From Metarhizium brunneum (lineage: Eukaryota > Ascomycota > Sordariomycetes > Hypocreales > Clavicipitaceae), in the NCBI RefSeq assembly GCF_013426205.1, contig NC_089423.1:2790001-2854000 (forward strand): a DNA stretch of 64,000 bases. Reading direction: 5' to 3'. This document shows positions 22,678-34,978 of the stretch, piece after piece. The notes under the pieces are model-generated. The model did no database searches and had not been told where the DNA came from. It saw only the letters and a list, made by a program, of their open reading frames with translations. A program made the translations under genes and the position numbers. Each line of letters opens with the position of its first letter. The first letter of the stretch is position 1.

Positions 22678-25274
22678 CCCGGCCGCATGGAGGGCTGCAT
22701 TCTTCGCCGCGCCTACCCTACCCCTCGAGTGCCTTGGGGGCCATGCACCTAGGAATTTTAGAAGTTGGTGCCTTGAAACAGACCAATGCATGCGCGCGCC
22801 TTGATCGATTGATTGATTGACTGGCTGGCTGAGAAAATTACCTCACCCTCGTCTTCCAAATGTCAAGGCTTTGTACTATACATGAATTCCTGCCCGGATA
22901 CAAAAAAGCATGTAGCAGGAGGCCGTTACCCGTTGCCATAGGGTACTGTACTTGACTTCAATGTTGACTTGACACTTGTCGTCTGCACCTTCCCCAGAAT
23001 ACAAACAAGTAACTACAGAGTATTATATACTTGGCATCACACGGGCCACCTCCGGCTGCAAGCAGCCTAAAGCAGGTACGCATGTACTCTATACTTTGCG
23101 CAAAGACCAGGCTTTCTCACGCTCCATCTGTCTCCTCGAGGGGTCCTTCGGGTCCCAGTCAATGACTTGGCAGTGCATGTCTCACTTGAGCCAACTTCGA
23201 CATTTATTCCGTCTTCGACAAAATGGAAGCCCAGCCTGCCCCCTCACTTATGTCTCAGACAGTCTTGGTCTCCGGCACGAGCATACTACTCCGTACTACC
23301 AAGCAGTTGGCAGGCAAGCAGAGACAAAGGGCATCTCAGATATCAACCGCCATCTCTCCCCCCTTTTGGCCAGGTTGCCTGGTAGCATACTTAGGGGCCG
23401 CGAGGAGGCTTGGGCCACGCAGCGATATGCTCAAGTGCCGAATGCGCCTTTGAGTCAAAGCCGTGATTTCCGGCCATTTTCTCCTTCGGAATCACCATCT
23501 TGTCTACAGACAACAAGCTCGAATACACACCACCACCAACATGCAGCAGCAGCAACATCCATACAGCCGGGTGTTTCAGAAATGCCAACCATTAAAACAA
23601 AACTCTTGTGATTGGCGCACCTCTAACCAGCCTGCCGAACGAGCAAGAACTGTTCGTCTCTGAGGTGTCCCGTTACTGCTGCTCCGGCCACACCAGGTAT
23701 TCTTGGCCTTGTTGTATAGCATTCTATGACGTGGCCATCGCTGCGCCAGGCATGAGAAGTTAGGAGCACCTTGTACTATGTACTCCTGGACCGTCGGCAT
23801 ACTTGACTCTTTTGTTAGCCCATTTATCAATCTGCGGGGAAGACCAACTCCACAACTCACAACTCTTCATTTCCACTCGTTTGGATGCTTGATGTCTTGC
23901 TGTACTGCTCCGAACCACATCAACCATCGACATCTGTTTCCATTCTTGGGCCCGAAGACGACTGCCACAGTCGCCGTATTTACCGCCTAATACAAGGCCG
24001 CATATCTCTCCTCTGCTGCTTCTTGTCAGATTACCTAGGCAGCGATCGAGAGATGGACCCATGTGACAAAACTTGATTCTAATACTAATAACAAATGCAC
24101 ACGGTTGCCGCCCTATTTCGACAGCGGTCCTGGGACCTGGATAAAATTGATCAGGTCAACCGGCCGACCACTTGGTATCACCGACGTGTAAAGCTGCACA
24201 CCGCCATCGGCAGCGGGTCGTTGGCGCCGTATTCTTCGATTGGACCAGCCGGCATCCTAGTCGTCATAATGGCACACTCAAGGGCATATTCTCCTTACCT
24301 CCTCGGTTCATCCCTTTGACGTTCGACTCAACGAGCAACCACCGTCGCGTGCCGAGATCTCGCAAATCCTTCTACTCGAGCTTTTCCTGGAGGCAATAGT
24401 CAAGTCACTCGCACCCTATCGTTGTCTCTGGAACAGATTGTCAATGTCCGCTTATGAAACCCTGCTGTTTGCTCCAACGGCGGACTTGAAGAAAAGGTCA
24501 TCACGTCCCGCTGTTGTATATACACTTACATGTGTCTTGTGCCTCCACCGCAACAAATACTAGCCGATCCACCGCCCGCGCATTGTTAGTTCTCATAGAG
24601 CGTTCTACCAACGTTGTATGCCTCCCATGATGAATGTCCCGCCGCAGAGGGTTTCCATCAATGAAGAGTCCCACGCCAGAACGCCCTGTGTAGAATTTTC
24701 CACGCCTCAACTCTTGATGGACCATGATTGTCAATCCTCTACGGCTATAATGCGAACATTGAGAACGGTGCTCAAAACAGCTCTCAATCCCCATGGCCTT
24801 CTTGGTGAAACGCAGAATTGTGGAAACCTTTTTTTTTTGGCCCCCAACTTTTGTGTTCAACTTGACATGGTGTTGCACCGTGTCTTACTTGAGGATCCGA
24901 TCTCCGATCTACAACATCCCTGGTGGCATGGTTGCATGGGTATTTACCCCGAGCATCAAAACACGTCCCTTGATACCTTGCAGGGGCAGTCAAGAATAAA
25001 TTTGTGACGTAACAAGTACATCACATGTTTTCGATAAAAGGTTCTCTTTACAGGTGATGGGAATTTGAACCCGCATTCTCCAATTGATCAAGGGTGGTGT
25101 TCTTGGACAATCACTTCAAGTCCACACAGAACACAGCGAACATGGACAACTAGGCACAAGTACCGCCAGAAAAGGAGCCAGAACAAGTACCGTAGGCGAA
25201 AAAAAAAGAGAAGAAGAAGAAGAAACAATCGTAATCGTAATCATTATCATAGAGGTTCTTCGAGTGTCTTACGC

Positions 25275-25292
25275 ATCATCATCATCATCATC
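25275..25292. repeat. ATC trinucleotide microsatellite (6 units)
   Basis: Six consecutive ATC units in a gene-poor block, close to A/G-rich simple sequence at about 25200-25225. Confidence 0.9.
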
Positions 25293-26383
25293 AACGTAGT
25301 CGCCAGTCAATCTGAAGAACCCAACTCGCGTCGGGCCTTCAACTCTTTCAATCCTTCCTCAACCAGACAAGGAAGGGCATTTTTTAAAGAGCAAAAATCA
25401 AAAAGGGCGCAGTCTTGATCCATCGCTCCCAGCCTCCAGAATAAACAGAACAAAAAAAAACATATTGCAGATCCAGAAACCTTGTTACTTCTGCCAGTGT
25501 ACCGGCACCACCTTCATCATCATCCCTCATTTTGTCGTCATGCATGTAGACTTTTTGGATCCGTTCGCAGGCTATGCAATCAAAACCGAATTGGAAAGAA
25601 TAGACAAGAGCCGCCATATCGTCTACAAACAAGGCATTACCAGAAACAGAGACAGGCAGTGAGTGGGAGAACGTGAGGGGTTGGCACGGCCGAAAAAACA
25701 CAGCCGCCCAACCTACACTTTTGCGCAAAGCTCGATTCCCACCGTCGCGCAGTCTTGTTGGCTCACACCCTGGTAGCAAACGTGTTCCCAAAAATCGAAA
25801 TAATTTGTCAAAGGCTGGTCCTGTTGATAATCCCAGCCATGAGACTGAATGCCCAGAATTGGATAGAGAGCATGAGGCCACTCATCGTGGTCGTTGATCA
25901 TCAAAGAGAAATTCCAGAATACCATAGGTGGTAAAAAAAAAAGTGCGAAAAGAAAAGTGGGAGGGGTCTTCCAAATAAGACCAACAGTATGGGGACCTGG
26001 TCTTCTCCCTCGGAACAAAACCAAGGCCATTTAACTAACGTGATGGGCGTTTCTAAAGTGTTGTCGTTACGTGTCGTCATAAGTCGTTGCAGAAAAGCAA
26101 AAGAAAAAATCCCAGACTGAGATCGCTTCTGTCTGTGCGATTTTGTCGAGTAATCCATTTCATCCTTCTCTTTCACCTCATTCAATTCATAACGGACGGT
26201 TGCCGGGATAGAATGTGTGGTGTCCGTCTCCGGGATCGCTGTGAAGCTTTTCAACCTCTGTGTATCAGAATGTGAGCATCATAACCAGTTTCCCCCCCGC
26301 CGCTGGGATAAATCGAGTGGGCTACGAGCCGAGGCTTCAGTGAGTCCATCACGAGTTTACATGGCTTGGATCTTGATAGCTTT

Positions 26384-27240
26384 CTACTCGAAGGAAGCGG
26401 TGGATGAGCTGCTGGAGTGGTTTCCAGATCGCCGGCCGTGACGCTCGCTGCCATCTCGGGAAGAAGTGTGACGGCTCTTCCGACGTCGACCAGAATCGGA
26501 GGTTGCTGGCAGCCCTTGGACAATACCGTTACGGGCCAACATCCCACCGTTCACGGAGAAGTTCCTACAGACCATGAAGGCACGCATTGCGGCGTTCTCC
26601 TGAGCTAGGACATCCGATTCGTAGGCAAGGTCCGTCTGGTACTCACGACCATTGACCAGGACCAGGCATGTGTAGCCACTGGTATCTCGGTAGCACTCGT
26701 AGGCTGGGTCTGTCCACCCACGGCGACGGCAAAGACCTGTTGTGAAGATTATAGAGATTAGCGCTTCTGATGCGTATAATGAACTTGTATTCCGTCGAAC
26801 ACATCATAACACGCCGCTGGGGGGGCATGGAGGGGTATGGAATTAGGTCAATGCCGCATAAGGTGCTGCATTGGAACCCAATTGACATGCAGGCTGGGTA
26901 GGATAACAGCTTTCTGTCATTGAACGTGGTTATGGGACACTGTGGTAGTGATTCCAGATCTGAGAAGGGTTCAAATGGCAGGGGCTGATAGAAGGCAAAC
27001 GCCTTCTTGGGCTTTATAGACATGATTGGGTGTTTCGAGCATTGTAGTAGGCCTATATCACCGAGGCAATTACAGATTCGTGATGTTACACCTTGAACGG
27101 CCGCTGCACGCCGGTCGTTGGTTGTTGTTGGTGTTGCGGCTCTAGACCCCGAATTGAAATGATAGCAGGGGGGAAATTGGGCATAACAATGGAAAACTTG
27201 CCGACTTACTCTCCAAATATTGCATGTAAAACCCGCCCAT
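26384..27240 (-). CDS. Small protein with a dsRNA-binding-domain-like fold (tentative)
   Basis: Proposed exons are 27240-27210, 27139-27092 and 26736-26384, giving 143 residues with consistent phase at both junctions. The first exon starts at an ATG in AAGATGG context and ends in GTAAGT. The last exon is the strongest evidence. It runs GWTDPAYECYRDTSGYTCL, then VNGREYQTDLAYESD, then AQENAAMRAFMVCRNFSVN, and ends in a Ser/Arg-rich basic tail. The order beta-beta-beta-helix with a final alanine-rich helix resembles a double-stranded-RNA-binding domain, and the VNGREY and NAA-R-A positions fit. The 355-nt second intron is long for this genome and may hide another exon. A longer minus-strand frame (26643-27728) overlaps and reads through the proposed introns, but it stops inside the conserved part. 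Function is unknown. Confidence 0.55.
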
Positions 27241-30200
27241 CTTGCCGTTCTACGCCAATGAGGTAATTCAATGTCGCCAACGATGAGGAAGCAGGGGAGG
27301 CTGAAGTTGGGAAAGAAATCAACTATCGCCCTCGAAGCCGTGCGGATTTTTTTCGTCAACCGACGCTCACTCCGGGTGGTGAGTAGGTGTCTTCGGCGGC
27401 GAAGGAGTATATGGTTGAATGCAAGATGAAGAGCGGCAAGGAGGCAATGGCGGCCAATGGAGAAATGGGAAGCGAGAGTTGAGGCGTAAAGAAGTGCGAC
27501 CAAATGGGAGGAGATGTGGGAAGGACGAGTAAAAGTATAAGCGCAGAGAAATACTGCAGATTGGGGTTGTGTCTTGGCTGGCCGCTCTTCTCCCTCCGAG
27601 ATAAATGCACAGTTCGGACCGGGGTGTGTCGAGTATATGGATAGCGGAGAGGGGAGTCGGCCTCGGGCGAGGGTTTGCACCATGCAGTTCAGGGCCACAA
27701 CGCGGGCAAAACGAGCCACCGACAGCAAGACATGTGTGTTTTATTACCAGCAGAGCTTACTAGCGCGTAACTGGGGGTGTATAAAAAAAAAACACGGAAA
27801 CGCGCAAACGGAGGCGGATGCGAGCAAACGATGCGGCTCTCGCAAGAGTGTGACCCATATTGATGTGTTGGCGACATGGTTGCCAGTTGATGAAAAACCG
27901 CCGGACACTAGGCCGCTCCACTACGGCGGCGCTTGAGGTGGGCGTGCGGTGCTGCGTCTAGTACTCTGTACCGAGTACTCCGTACTCAGGCCCATCTCTC
28001 TCTGTGCAGGAATAACAAGGTCCAAGGCAAAGTACTATACAAGTATCAGATCCAGCAAGGGTCCCGGGTCGACAAGAAAATCGTCTCCGGGCCGGGGCCA
28101 GCATTAGCATTGGTCGTCGTTTTGTACCGGGCAGTCCCCTCTATCAGGTCCTATATCGACAATCGTTGCTGTTCGTAGAAGGCGAATCTACCCTCCGGGA
28201 TAGGGTGTTTCGATGCCTTTTCCCCCTTCTTCTTTTACAAATTCCTTGTCAGAAGACCAGAGTTTCCGCCAAATCAGGCCAAGAGCACCTCGGGAGGGCA
28301 AATCTTCATACGCCACTACCATTGTTTTCACAGGAGCCGTAAACACAACGAAACAAGAGGTCCAACACCCCTCACAATGTTACTTGTTGTACGTATAGAG
28401 CCCGGTATTCCGTAGTGGGGTGGCAAAAGGTAAAAAGGAACCAGAGCCGAGACTCCATGTGTGTGTCGTGGCAGTATTCGCTTTTAGAGGGCTAGTTTTG
28501 GTCCTTCGAGCATGGACCCCAACTCGAGACCATGACGATTCCTGGTTGGCTACCACAGGACATGTCTCCAAGATCTCTGAATTGGCGCCACTCATAATGC
28601 ATCAACAGGCCAAGGCAGTTAGTTTTACCGCTTGCAAGAGTCAACACAAGACAAACTACTGTAAGAATACTTCAGTTGTAAGCACTTGGCTGGCTCCGGC
28701 TTTCGCGGGGGCTCAAGAGCAAGGGAACGCTGTGCCCTTCCTTGCAACAAATTCACTTGGAGGGGCGAGGGTTCACCCGGCAGCCGCTGTGGGCGTGGGG
28801 ATGGCAAGTACTACTACCAGAGCCGGAGGATTTGAGCTGCGTTGTATGTAGTGTGTTTACAGGATTGCGCCCGCGATGCAGAAGAAATAGGACCCCCTGT
28901 CCTGAGCCCTTCCAAGTGGCTGGTAACATGGGCGATTCGCTCAAATGACTAACATCCACGCACAGAGTCAGAGCCAGTGTGGACTGCCACTTGGATGGCC
29001 AGCGCGTGTTGGGGGATGTCTTCTAAAAGCCATTGTCCAGTCAGAGGCCGGGATAGGTTGGCGTACCAACCAGCGACGAGGAGAAGAAAACCGTCGGTGA
29101 GGAGGAGAGCTATCAGCGAGCATCGAACGAGCATGCATGAACCACAACGACCCTGTCGGCAGACTGCAAGTAGATAGGTGGTTGGGGTGGTGGACCAAAA
29201 GTTGAGTGAAGTACGTACTCCGTACTCCGTACTATGTTGTCTGGATGTACCACTGGCGAGCCCGGCGGCACGCCCAAAGCCATTCTTCATAGTGCTTTAT
29301 CCCTGTCAGAGGGGCTGGAAGAAGAGTCGGCAGCGAGCAAATTTGCTGTTGAATGGCCACCGGAAGCTGGGGATCCAGGCTGGGCTTCCTGGCAAAGAAT
29401 GATAGCATTGTGAGGTTTCCTGTCCATGGACGGTGAATCAACCCTGGCTGATTGGACAGACTCCAAAGCGAAGAGGGGTCGCCATGCTACTAGGCGCGAA
29501 AAAAGGCCTGGCCAGAAGGCCTTAACCCTCATGCAATGATGAGTTGGCAGTGCCGCTGGATTGATGGTGTAATAATAAATGGCGAAAAACCGCAGTCCAC
29601 TCAAACCATCGCTGTAAGCCTCCACGGTTGCGAGCACCTAGTAGTACTTCGTACGGAGTACCTGGCCGCCTTTTCTGGCCCCGAACCCTTGCGGTCGCGT
29701 CTTCACAGCGCGGGGTATTCTCGACAAGGACGTCTGCGGCGTTGGAATGTTGCCAACTTGGGTTGTTTGTTATTCTGGTGTTGAAAAACTGGAAAGGCCG
29801 CTGTGTGACCAACGAGAGGCCCTCCGACCTCAACTCGATACCAGTCTTCAGAATAGTACGGATGTCGGATTCATGCACCCTGAGAATCATAATTTGGACT
29901 TGTTGCCCTGTCCTCCTGCCAGGCCGATTGGCCAATGTCAAGAGTGGGATCCTGGTTAGAAGGTTTGATGGCCGTGTCAAGTTACATTCTTGTTGACTGT
30001 TTGATGCGAGAAGCCAGCAAAGCGCGCGCTAACAGAAGGTCTAATGTCCGATGGTGGATGAAACGGTTGCAAAAACAGATACACATCAGACGGCTGTCAT
30101 TCGACAATTAAAGGGCTTGTTTTCTGAAGCCTTGATTGTAGTACTAGTGATATTCCACGGGTCAATTCCACTTTTGCATGGCTGGCAAGACCCGCTCATA

Positions 30201-33086
30201 ATCACAGCTCCAACCGCAACTACGGAGTAGTACTCACAGTATTAGTCCGTTCACGGCGGCGTAACGCCAGCCAAAGAACCACAGCACATGCCGAGGACGT
30301 GGCTGCACCGTATGTGAACTGAGCTGCTTCTGATCACCCCTCCGAATCACTGGAGCGAAGGCTCAGTAACCCGCCCGATGGAGACGGCGACACCGTCTTC
30401 GTGAAACATTGCCTGGCGACGGATACACCATATAAACTGAAGATGGCTCCTTGAGCCCCCTTGCCATTTGGGATTGTTTGAGCGTAGCGCAAGCAAAGAC
30501 CACAGATCAACAGCAACATAACACCCGTACCACGTTGCTGGTTCTCGGGTTGCGGAACGAGCTTTGATTGTGCCGTAGCCTTGGGACAGTATTGTTGCAC
30601 TGAGCGGAGCTAAAGTCGGCTTGGCGAATCGGGCTCTTCTGACTGTTGCAGCATCGAAGCCCACACCTGCTCAACTGGGCGTAGGCAGTGATTCTGACGG
30701 AAAGGCATTGCTTCCAACTGCATCAGCTCTGGCTCATGTCGTCGTCATGACCAAAGGCAACTTGGCGAACGCCCTGGGCCAGAGAAACAGCGACGCAGAG
30801 ACGCAGAGCTACGACACTGACGCCTTGGACCCATGTGCTGGCATTTGTTGAGAGGGGGGAGCCGACATGGCCGGCCCTTTCTTTGTTGGTCTTGCCCGGG
30901 GGGCCACGATGACAATGTCTGCAACTGGATTTGGCTTCCACTCAATTACCGAATCTTGGTCGCGGCGGCGAAATCGATACTACTACTTCTACCCCGTCGT
31001 TTGGGGTTCACGGTGCCCCTGTCTGTTCTTCTCTCGTCCTCTGTAGCCAGTCCGTCCATGTATGATGAATATGAACTGCTCGTCATGGTCTTGGGCGAAA
31101 GACACCCCCACTTGACATCGAGTGCGAGTACGTCTTAGACACGTCAACATGGACATGCCGAGCACACGACTGCCAGTGGCGGCGACTGCAGCTAAATGAG
31201 CCACAGCGTGCAGGTTGCAGAAAATAGTTGAAGAGGTGCAAACTTAAGAAATCGAACCATGCAAGTCACAGTGTTTGAGTTGGAATTGGAAGTACCGTTG
31301 ACCAGCCAGCGTACCAAACGGGAAAGGACCTGTCGCCGCCTTCAGGAAGGAGCGGCCGCATAATTGCGACGTACCAATCTGGACGTCACCAAAGCCTGCA
31401 GTTGAAGGTTCACAACAAACCACTCGTAAATGTACATGTAATCGATGTAATGTTTCTGGGCCCACCATGTCAGCCTTCTCTTTTTTCCATTTTGCCTCCC
31501 ACGTCTCTATCTCTTGGTCCGCGGCTATCATTTGTACCATCGCCCTCGGCATAAATGCTTTGTGTATTCCCCTTTACAGCAAGGCGGCCAAATATCGGCC
31601 ATGTTTCAATGGTCAACGAACAATACAGCACCAGTCACATATCATCACTATGCAGGAGATCAAATCCAAATGTGCTCAAGCCTGAAAACGGTATATCTGA
31701 AGCAGCCGACGAGCACGAAAAGTCGCAGGCAGGGGGGTGGAGGTACGAGTAGGAGTAAAAAAAAATTCATCAGGTTGCTCGTGTCTTCTCAGAAGCACAG
31801 ACTCAGAGATGAATTTCTCTAATCAACATATGGAGTATCTCTCCCGTTTTTACCGTTCACCGCATCAAGAGATATATCGTTTACCAGTGGAACGACAGCT
31901 AATATAAGATTACGCTACAGCTGCAGTGCAGAGGCAGTTGTGGGTGTGTATAAATTAGCACCAATGCTTCTCTTCACGCACAAACTTGCTGCGTGAGAAT
32001 GCGGTACTACCTCTTTGCGCTTTTCGATGTGCAAGCCGGTTCGCCACCAATGTAAATATATACACATGTACAGACCACTGGTTCTCCATCGGCGATACCT
32101 TGTGCTTGGCCGGCTGCTCATGAACCCGGTGCCCCAAGAGCCGCCGAAAACGCCAGCGATTCTTTCAGGTGGATTCTCCGTCAACAACTCGAATACCGGG
32201 TCAGACTCGGCTTATTATTCCAAGCTGTCTGTAAGAACACAAACATCCCGGGCTATGGCTGCGGCCAGATATGCAACCAGATGGGTAAGGTCAGCCCCAT
32301 TTTATAATACCACTCAACGGACTACTGGCAGGTTCCCACGAACGGTCTCTACAGAAGGGACGCATATGTATGTATGCTGCCTTGAGAGATGGTGCTCTGC
32401 CAAGGCCAAGGCCGGCCAAGGAGTAGAGGTACGCATCTAGCCTTGTTTGTGGGATACACACAGATATTTTGCTTCCCTCTCTTGAATCAAGATGAGGTAG
32501 ACTCCCTGCCGGTTTTGATGTGGGACCTAACATGGCCGCAGGCTTCATCTCAAACATGCAGCCATGTCCCCATTGCCTATTCTGCGCGATATACCTGCCC
32601 ATCTCAGGCTTTAGGATGTGGGTACTAGGAAGAAGCCGTGTCTAGTCATCTGGCGATCGCCCAATGTGATAGCACACCTTGATATTGTTTCACCCTCTCT
32701 GAAAGGAAGTACATCGATCCTGGGTTGAGAGTTCATGTTCTTTGTTAGTCCATTGTCAGACGAGAAGTTGTGACAAGTTGTGCGGCAATAGGTTTCGAGA
32801 TGGCTCTAAACTTTTTAGCCCAGCACAACCCAGGGTCCATGATGCCCGTCTATTCTCACCAGTAACCAGTCACCCACTTCGAAGCTAAATTTGCAGCCAA
32901 CGCCACCGGTCCTCGGTATCCTTTCAAGGATGGACTCTCTGTTCTCTCAAATATGCCATCCCCCAAAACAACTTCCTAGATAACACGAGGAAATATACTT
33001 TTCTCCTCACTCAACAGATCAGCCCCCTGTCTGGGCAGCTCTTGGCGCGTCGTTGACTTCGGCTCTCCTATTTTCTCAACCTTGGC
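27241..33086. other. Gene-poor block, 5.8 kb
   Basis: No supported gene. Frames such as 29522-29980 (-) and 32015-32440 (+) lack domains. Exact TACTCCGTA/TACGGAGTA-type motifs occur near 27975, 29218-29235 (doubled), 29651 and 30221. There is no obvious transposon, tandem array or base-composition shift. Long regulatory regions, unrecognised lineage-specific genes or non-coding RNAs remain possible. Confidence 0.45.
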
Positions 33087-34978
33087 CTAGAAACCTGGTC
33101 TGGACGTAAAATACTGCTGGCAAGCGTCCACTTTATGTTGTGGGATCACATACACAGGGTGTGTTGTCTCAACTCGATCAGACTCTTCAAAGATCTGTTC
33201 TCCGGATGTGAATGGAGCAACTGACCATCGATCTCCATCCAACATTGCAGCATCAACACGGGCAGATATCAAGGTCCACTTATGCTGTGCGGAGCTTAGC
33301 CCTGACAAGACGTAGCATGTATGGTATGCATCGGAATATCTGCGTGCGTAGTCCCGAATTAGCTAGAATTCCTCATGGTTTGCGGGCGCAATGGGTTTTT
33401 TTCCCTCTTCCATTTCCTAAAGGCAGGTCATACTTACTTGCTAGGTTTATCTCGCAGGCCGCCTCGCCTGGAGAGATCTTGACAGCAGCAAAAAATGTAA
33501 CGAATCAGCCCGTTACGGCTGAAGAGGCTGTTGTCTGGCTGCGTGAGCGGGTGGTCTGCATGTTGGTCCTCTTGCCCCTCCGGTCCTCGCAGGCTGGCCT
33601 CGATAAGGGGCCAGCATCCTCCGACCCAGTGACTGTAGCAACCGTCGACCAACTTGTTTGTGCGGCCAGAAAAGCCACCCTCAGGTGCATACTGCCGTGA
33701 TGACAGCCAAGACAGAAGCCGCGGAACGTCGAGATATCTAGGGTGGGGTAAAGTTTAGTATGCAAAAAGTCATCAAAGCATTGGACATGAAAGTCACACC
33801 CCACACAACTAGTACATTCGAAAAGAAGACGCGGATTCGCACGGCCGCCTGGGCAAAGCTTACTTTGGAATTGTTCGATGTGGAGAATCGAGAATAGACA
33901 GGCACCCCAGAGCACAAAAGGCATATGCACCATGGGCCTCGAATCCTGGAGATGCCGACACGCCTCCCTCATACGTTTGGCCTAGGGAGCAGGACAAGTA
34001 CCGTCAGATGCCGAGGAACAAAGGTACATGGACGGAATAACAATAACACAGGGAGGGAGACGAGGGAGGGCGTGCAAAAAAGAAGACAGAAAGCGGACAT
34101 ACATCTTCCTACCCATTCTGGAAGACCTCCAAAGAGATCAGTGTGCCCGGCACTGCATGCAGGAGAGTCGGACGACAGGTCAAGGGGAATATTTAGCAGC
34201 GATATGAGTACGCTTGCGCAGTAGGCTCCTCTGTTCCAAGAGGGAAGAAGAAAGAATGACGCTGTTAGGACGTGGTGCCACGACATCTGGATCGGGACAA
34301 GGAGGAGGGCAGAGGAACGGATGACACAAAGACTCACCTCACGTCTTCCTCACCACCCACGGCCATTTGGAACCCCCCATCGGGTTGCTTAAGCGAGCAG
34401 AGCCATTTCCACATGCTCCTCCTGTCAACCAGCTCATAGGCCTCGTCCCCGCCGACCAGAGCCAGCGACAGGACGGCTGCATACGTGGTGGCAAGATGGG
34501 AAGTCTGGCCAAAGCCTCCTGCGAAGCCCCCCGTCTCATTCTGCATGGGTCGCACAGTTTCGATGAGCCTCGAGCGATATCCAGCGACATCTTCACCGAG
34601 AAGAGACAGTCCGGCGAGGCACCAGTAGAATATCCACGGCCGGCTTGGGTCCGCACCCTTGAACATGGAGGGCAGCAAGCCCAGCTGCTTCTGCAGGAAT
34701 TTCACATGGCGATCCCGCAGGAGCGGAGGTATGCCGTGGGCATTGCAGTTGTCGTGGCCGTAGCCCGTCAGAAACGGCATGCACTCCTCCACGGTCTCGT
34801 CCTGGATCTGCGAGCTGTCCGTGGCCAAGGCATCTCGGATGGGGGGTTCTGAGGTGAACAAGCCGGGGATCGAGGGAGCCAATCCAACATGTCCCTCGTC
34901 ACGCGCCAATGAGGACTCTCTGCTCTCGGAGTCGGCGGCGACAGGAGATCGTGGTTGCGGAGCTGCCATGGCCGCCAT
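33087..34978 (-). CDS. RAM1: Protein farnesyltransferase subunit beta
   Basis: Five exons: 34978-34338, 34230-34103, 33981-33864, 33737-33438 and 33339-33087, giving 479 residues. With the alpha subunit it transfers farnesyl to CaaX proteins such as Ras and mating pheromone. The alpha-alpha barrel repeats are clear (GGFAGGFGQTSHLATTYAA; CQTYEGGVSASPGFEAHGAYAFCAL; QYAPEGGFSGRTNKLVDGCYSHWVGG). The catalytic zinc ligands are visible: Asp327 and Cys329 in VDGCYSHW, and His402 in DAYHTCYVLSGLS. All four introns keep phase and restore family motifs. The start is uncertain. ATG at 34978 has a strong AAAATGG context; an in-frame ATG at 35044 would add 22 basic residues. Position 35119 is TTG, not a start. 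The N-terminal 80 residues are poorly conserved and Ser/Pro-rich. Confidence 0.93.

Larger units (their letters stand above)
21301..26383. other. Gene-poor block, 5.1 kb
   Basis: No frame here has a recognisable domain or a convincing spliced model. The first few hundred bases are the MPG1 promoter. Visible elements are the inverted repeat at 22651-22677, a TACTCCGTA motif at 23287-23295, A/G-rich simple sequence near 25200-25225 and an ATC repeat at 25275-25292. The base composition is ordinary, without the A/T-rich TpA-rich look of repeat-induced point mutation. The part just before 26383 is probably the 3' flank of the next gene. Confidence 0.45.

Noticed and set aside
23391..23588. Signal-peptide-like minus-strand small frame
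   Set aside because: The apparent start is TTG; the first ATG lies inside the hydrophobic run, leaving no credible secreted protein.
22976..23611. 211-residue plus-strand frame
   Set aside because: No domain, biased composition and no splice or start context that supports a gene.
25045..25085. T-arm-like word (GGGTTCAAATTCCC on the minus strand) suggesting a tRNA
   Set aside because: The T-stem does not pair well, and I could not find a matching acceptor stem, D-arm or anticodon arm on either side.
26643..27728. 361-residue minus-strand open frame
   Set aside because: It has no domain character, and it overlaps a better spliced model whose conserved exon is in another frame.
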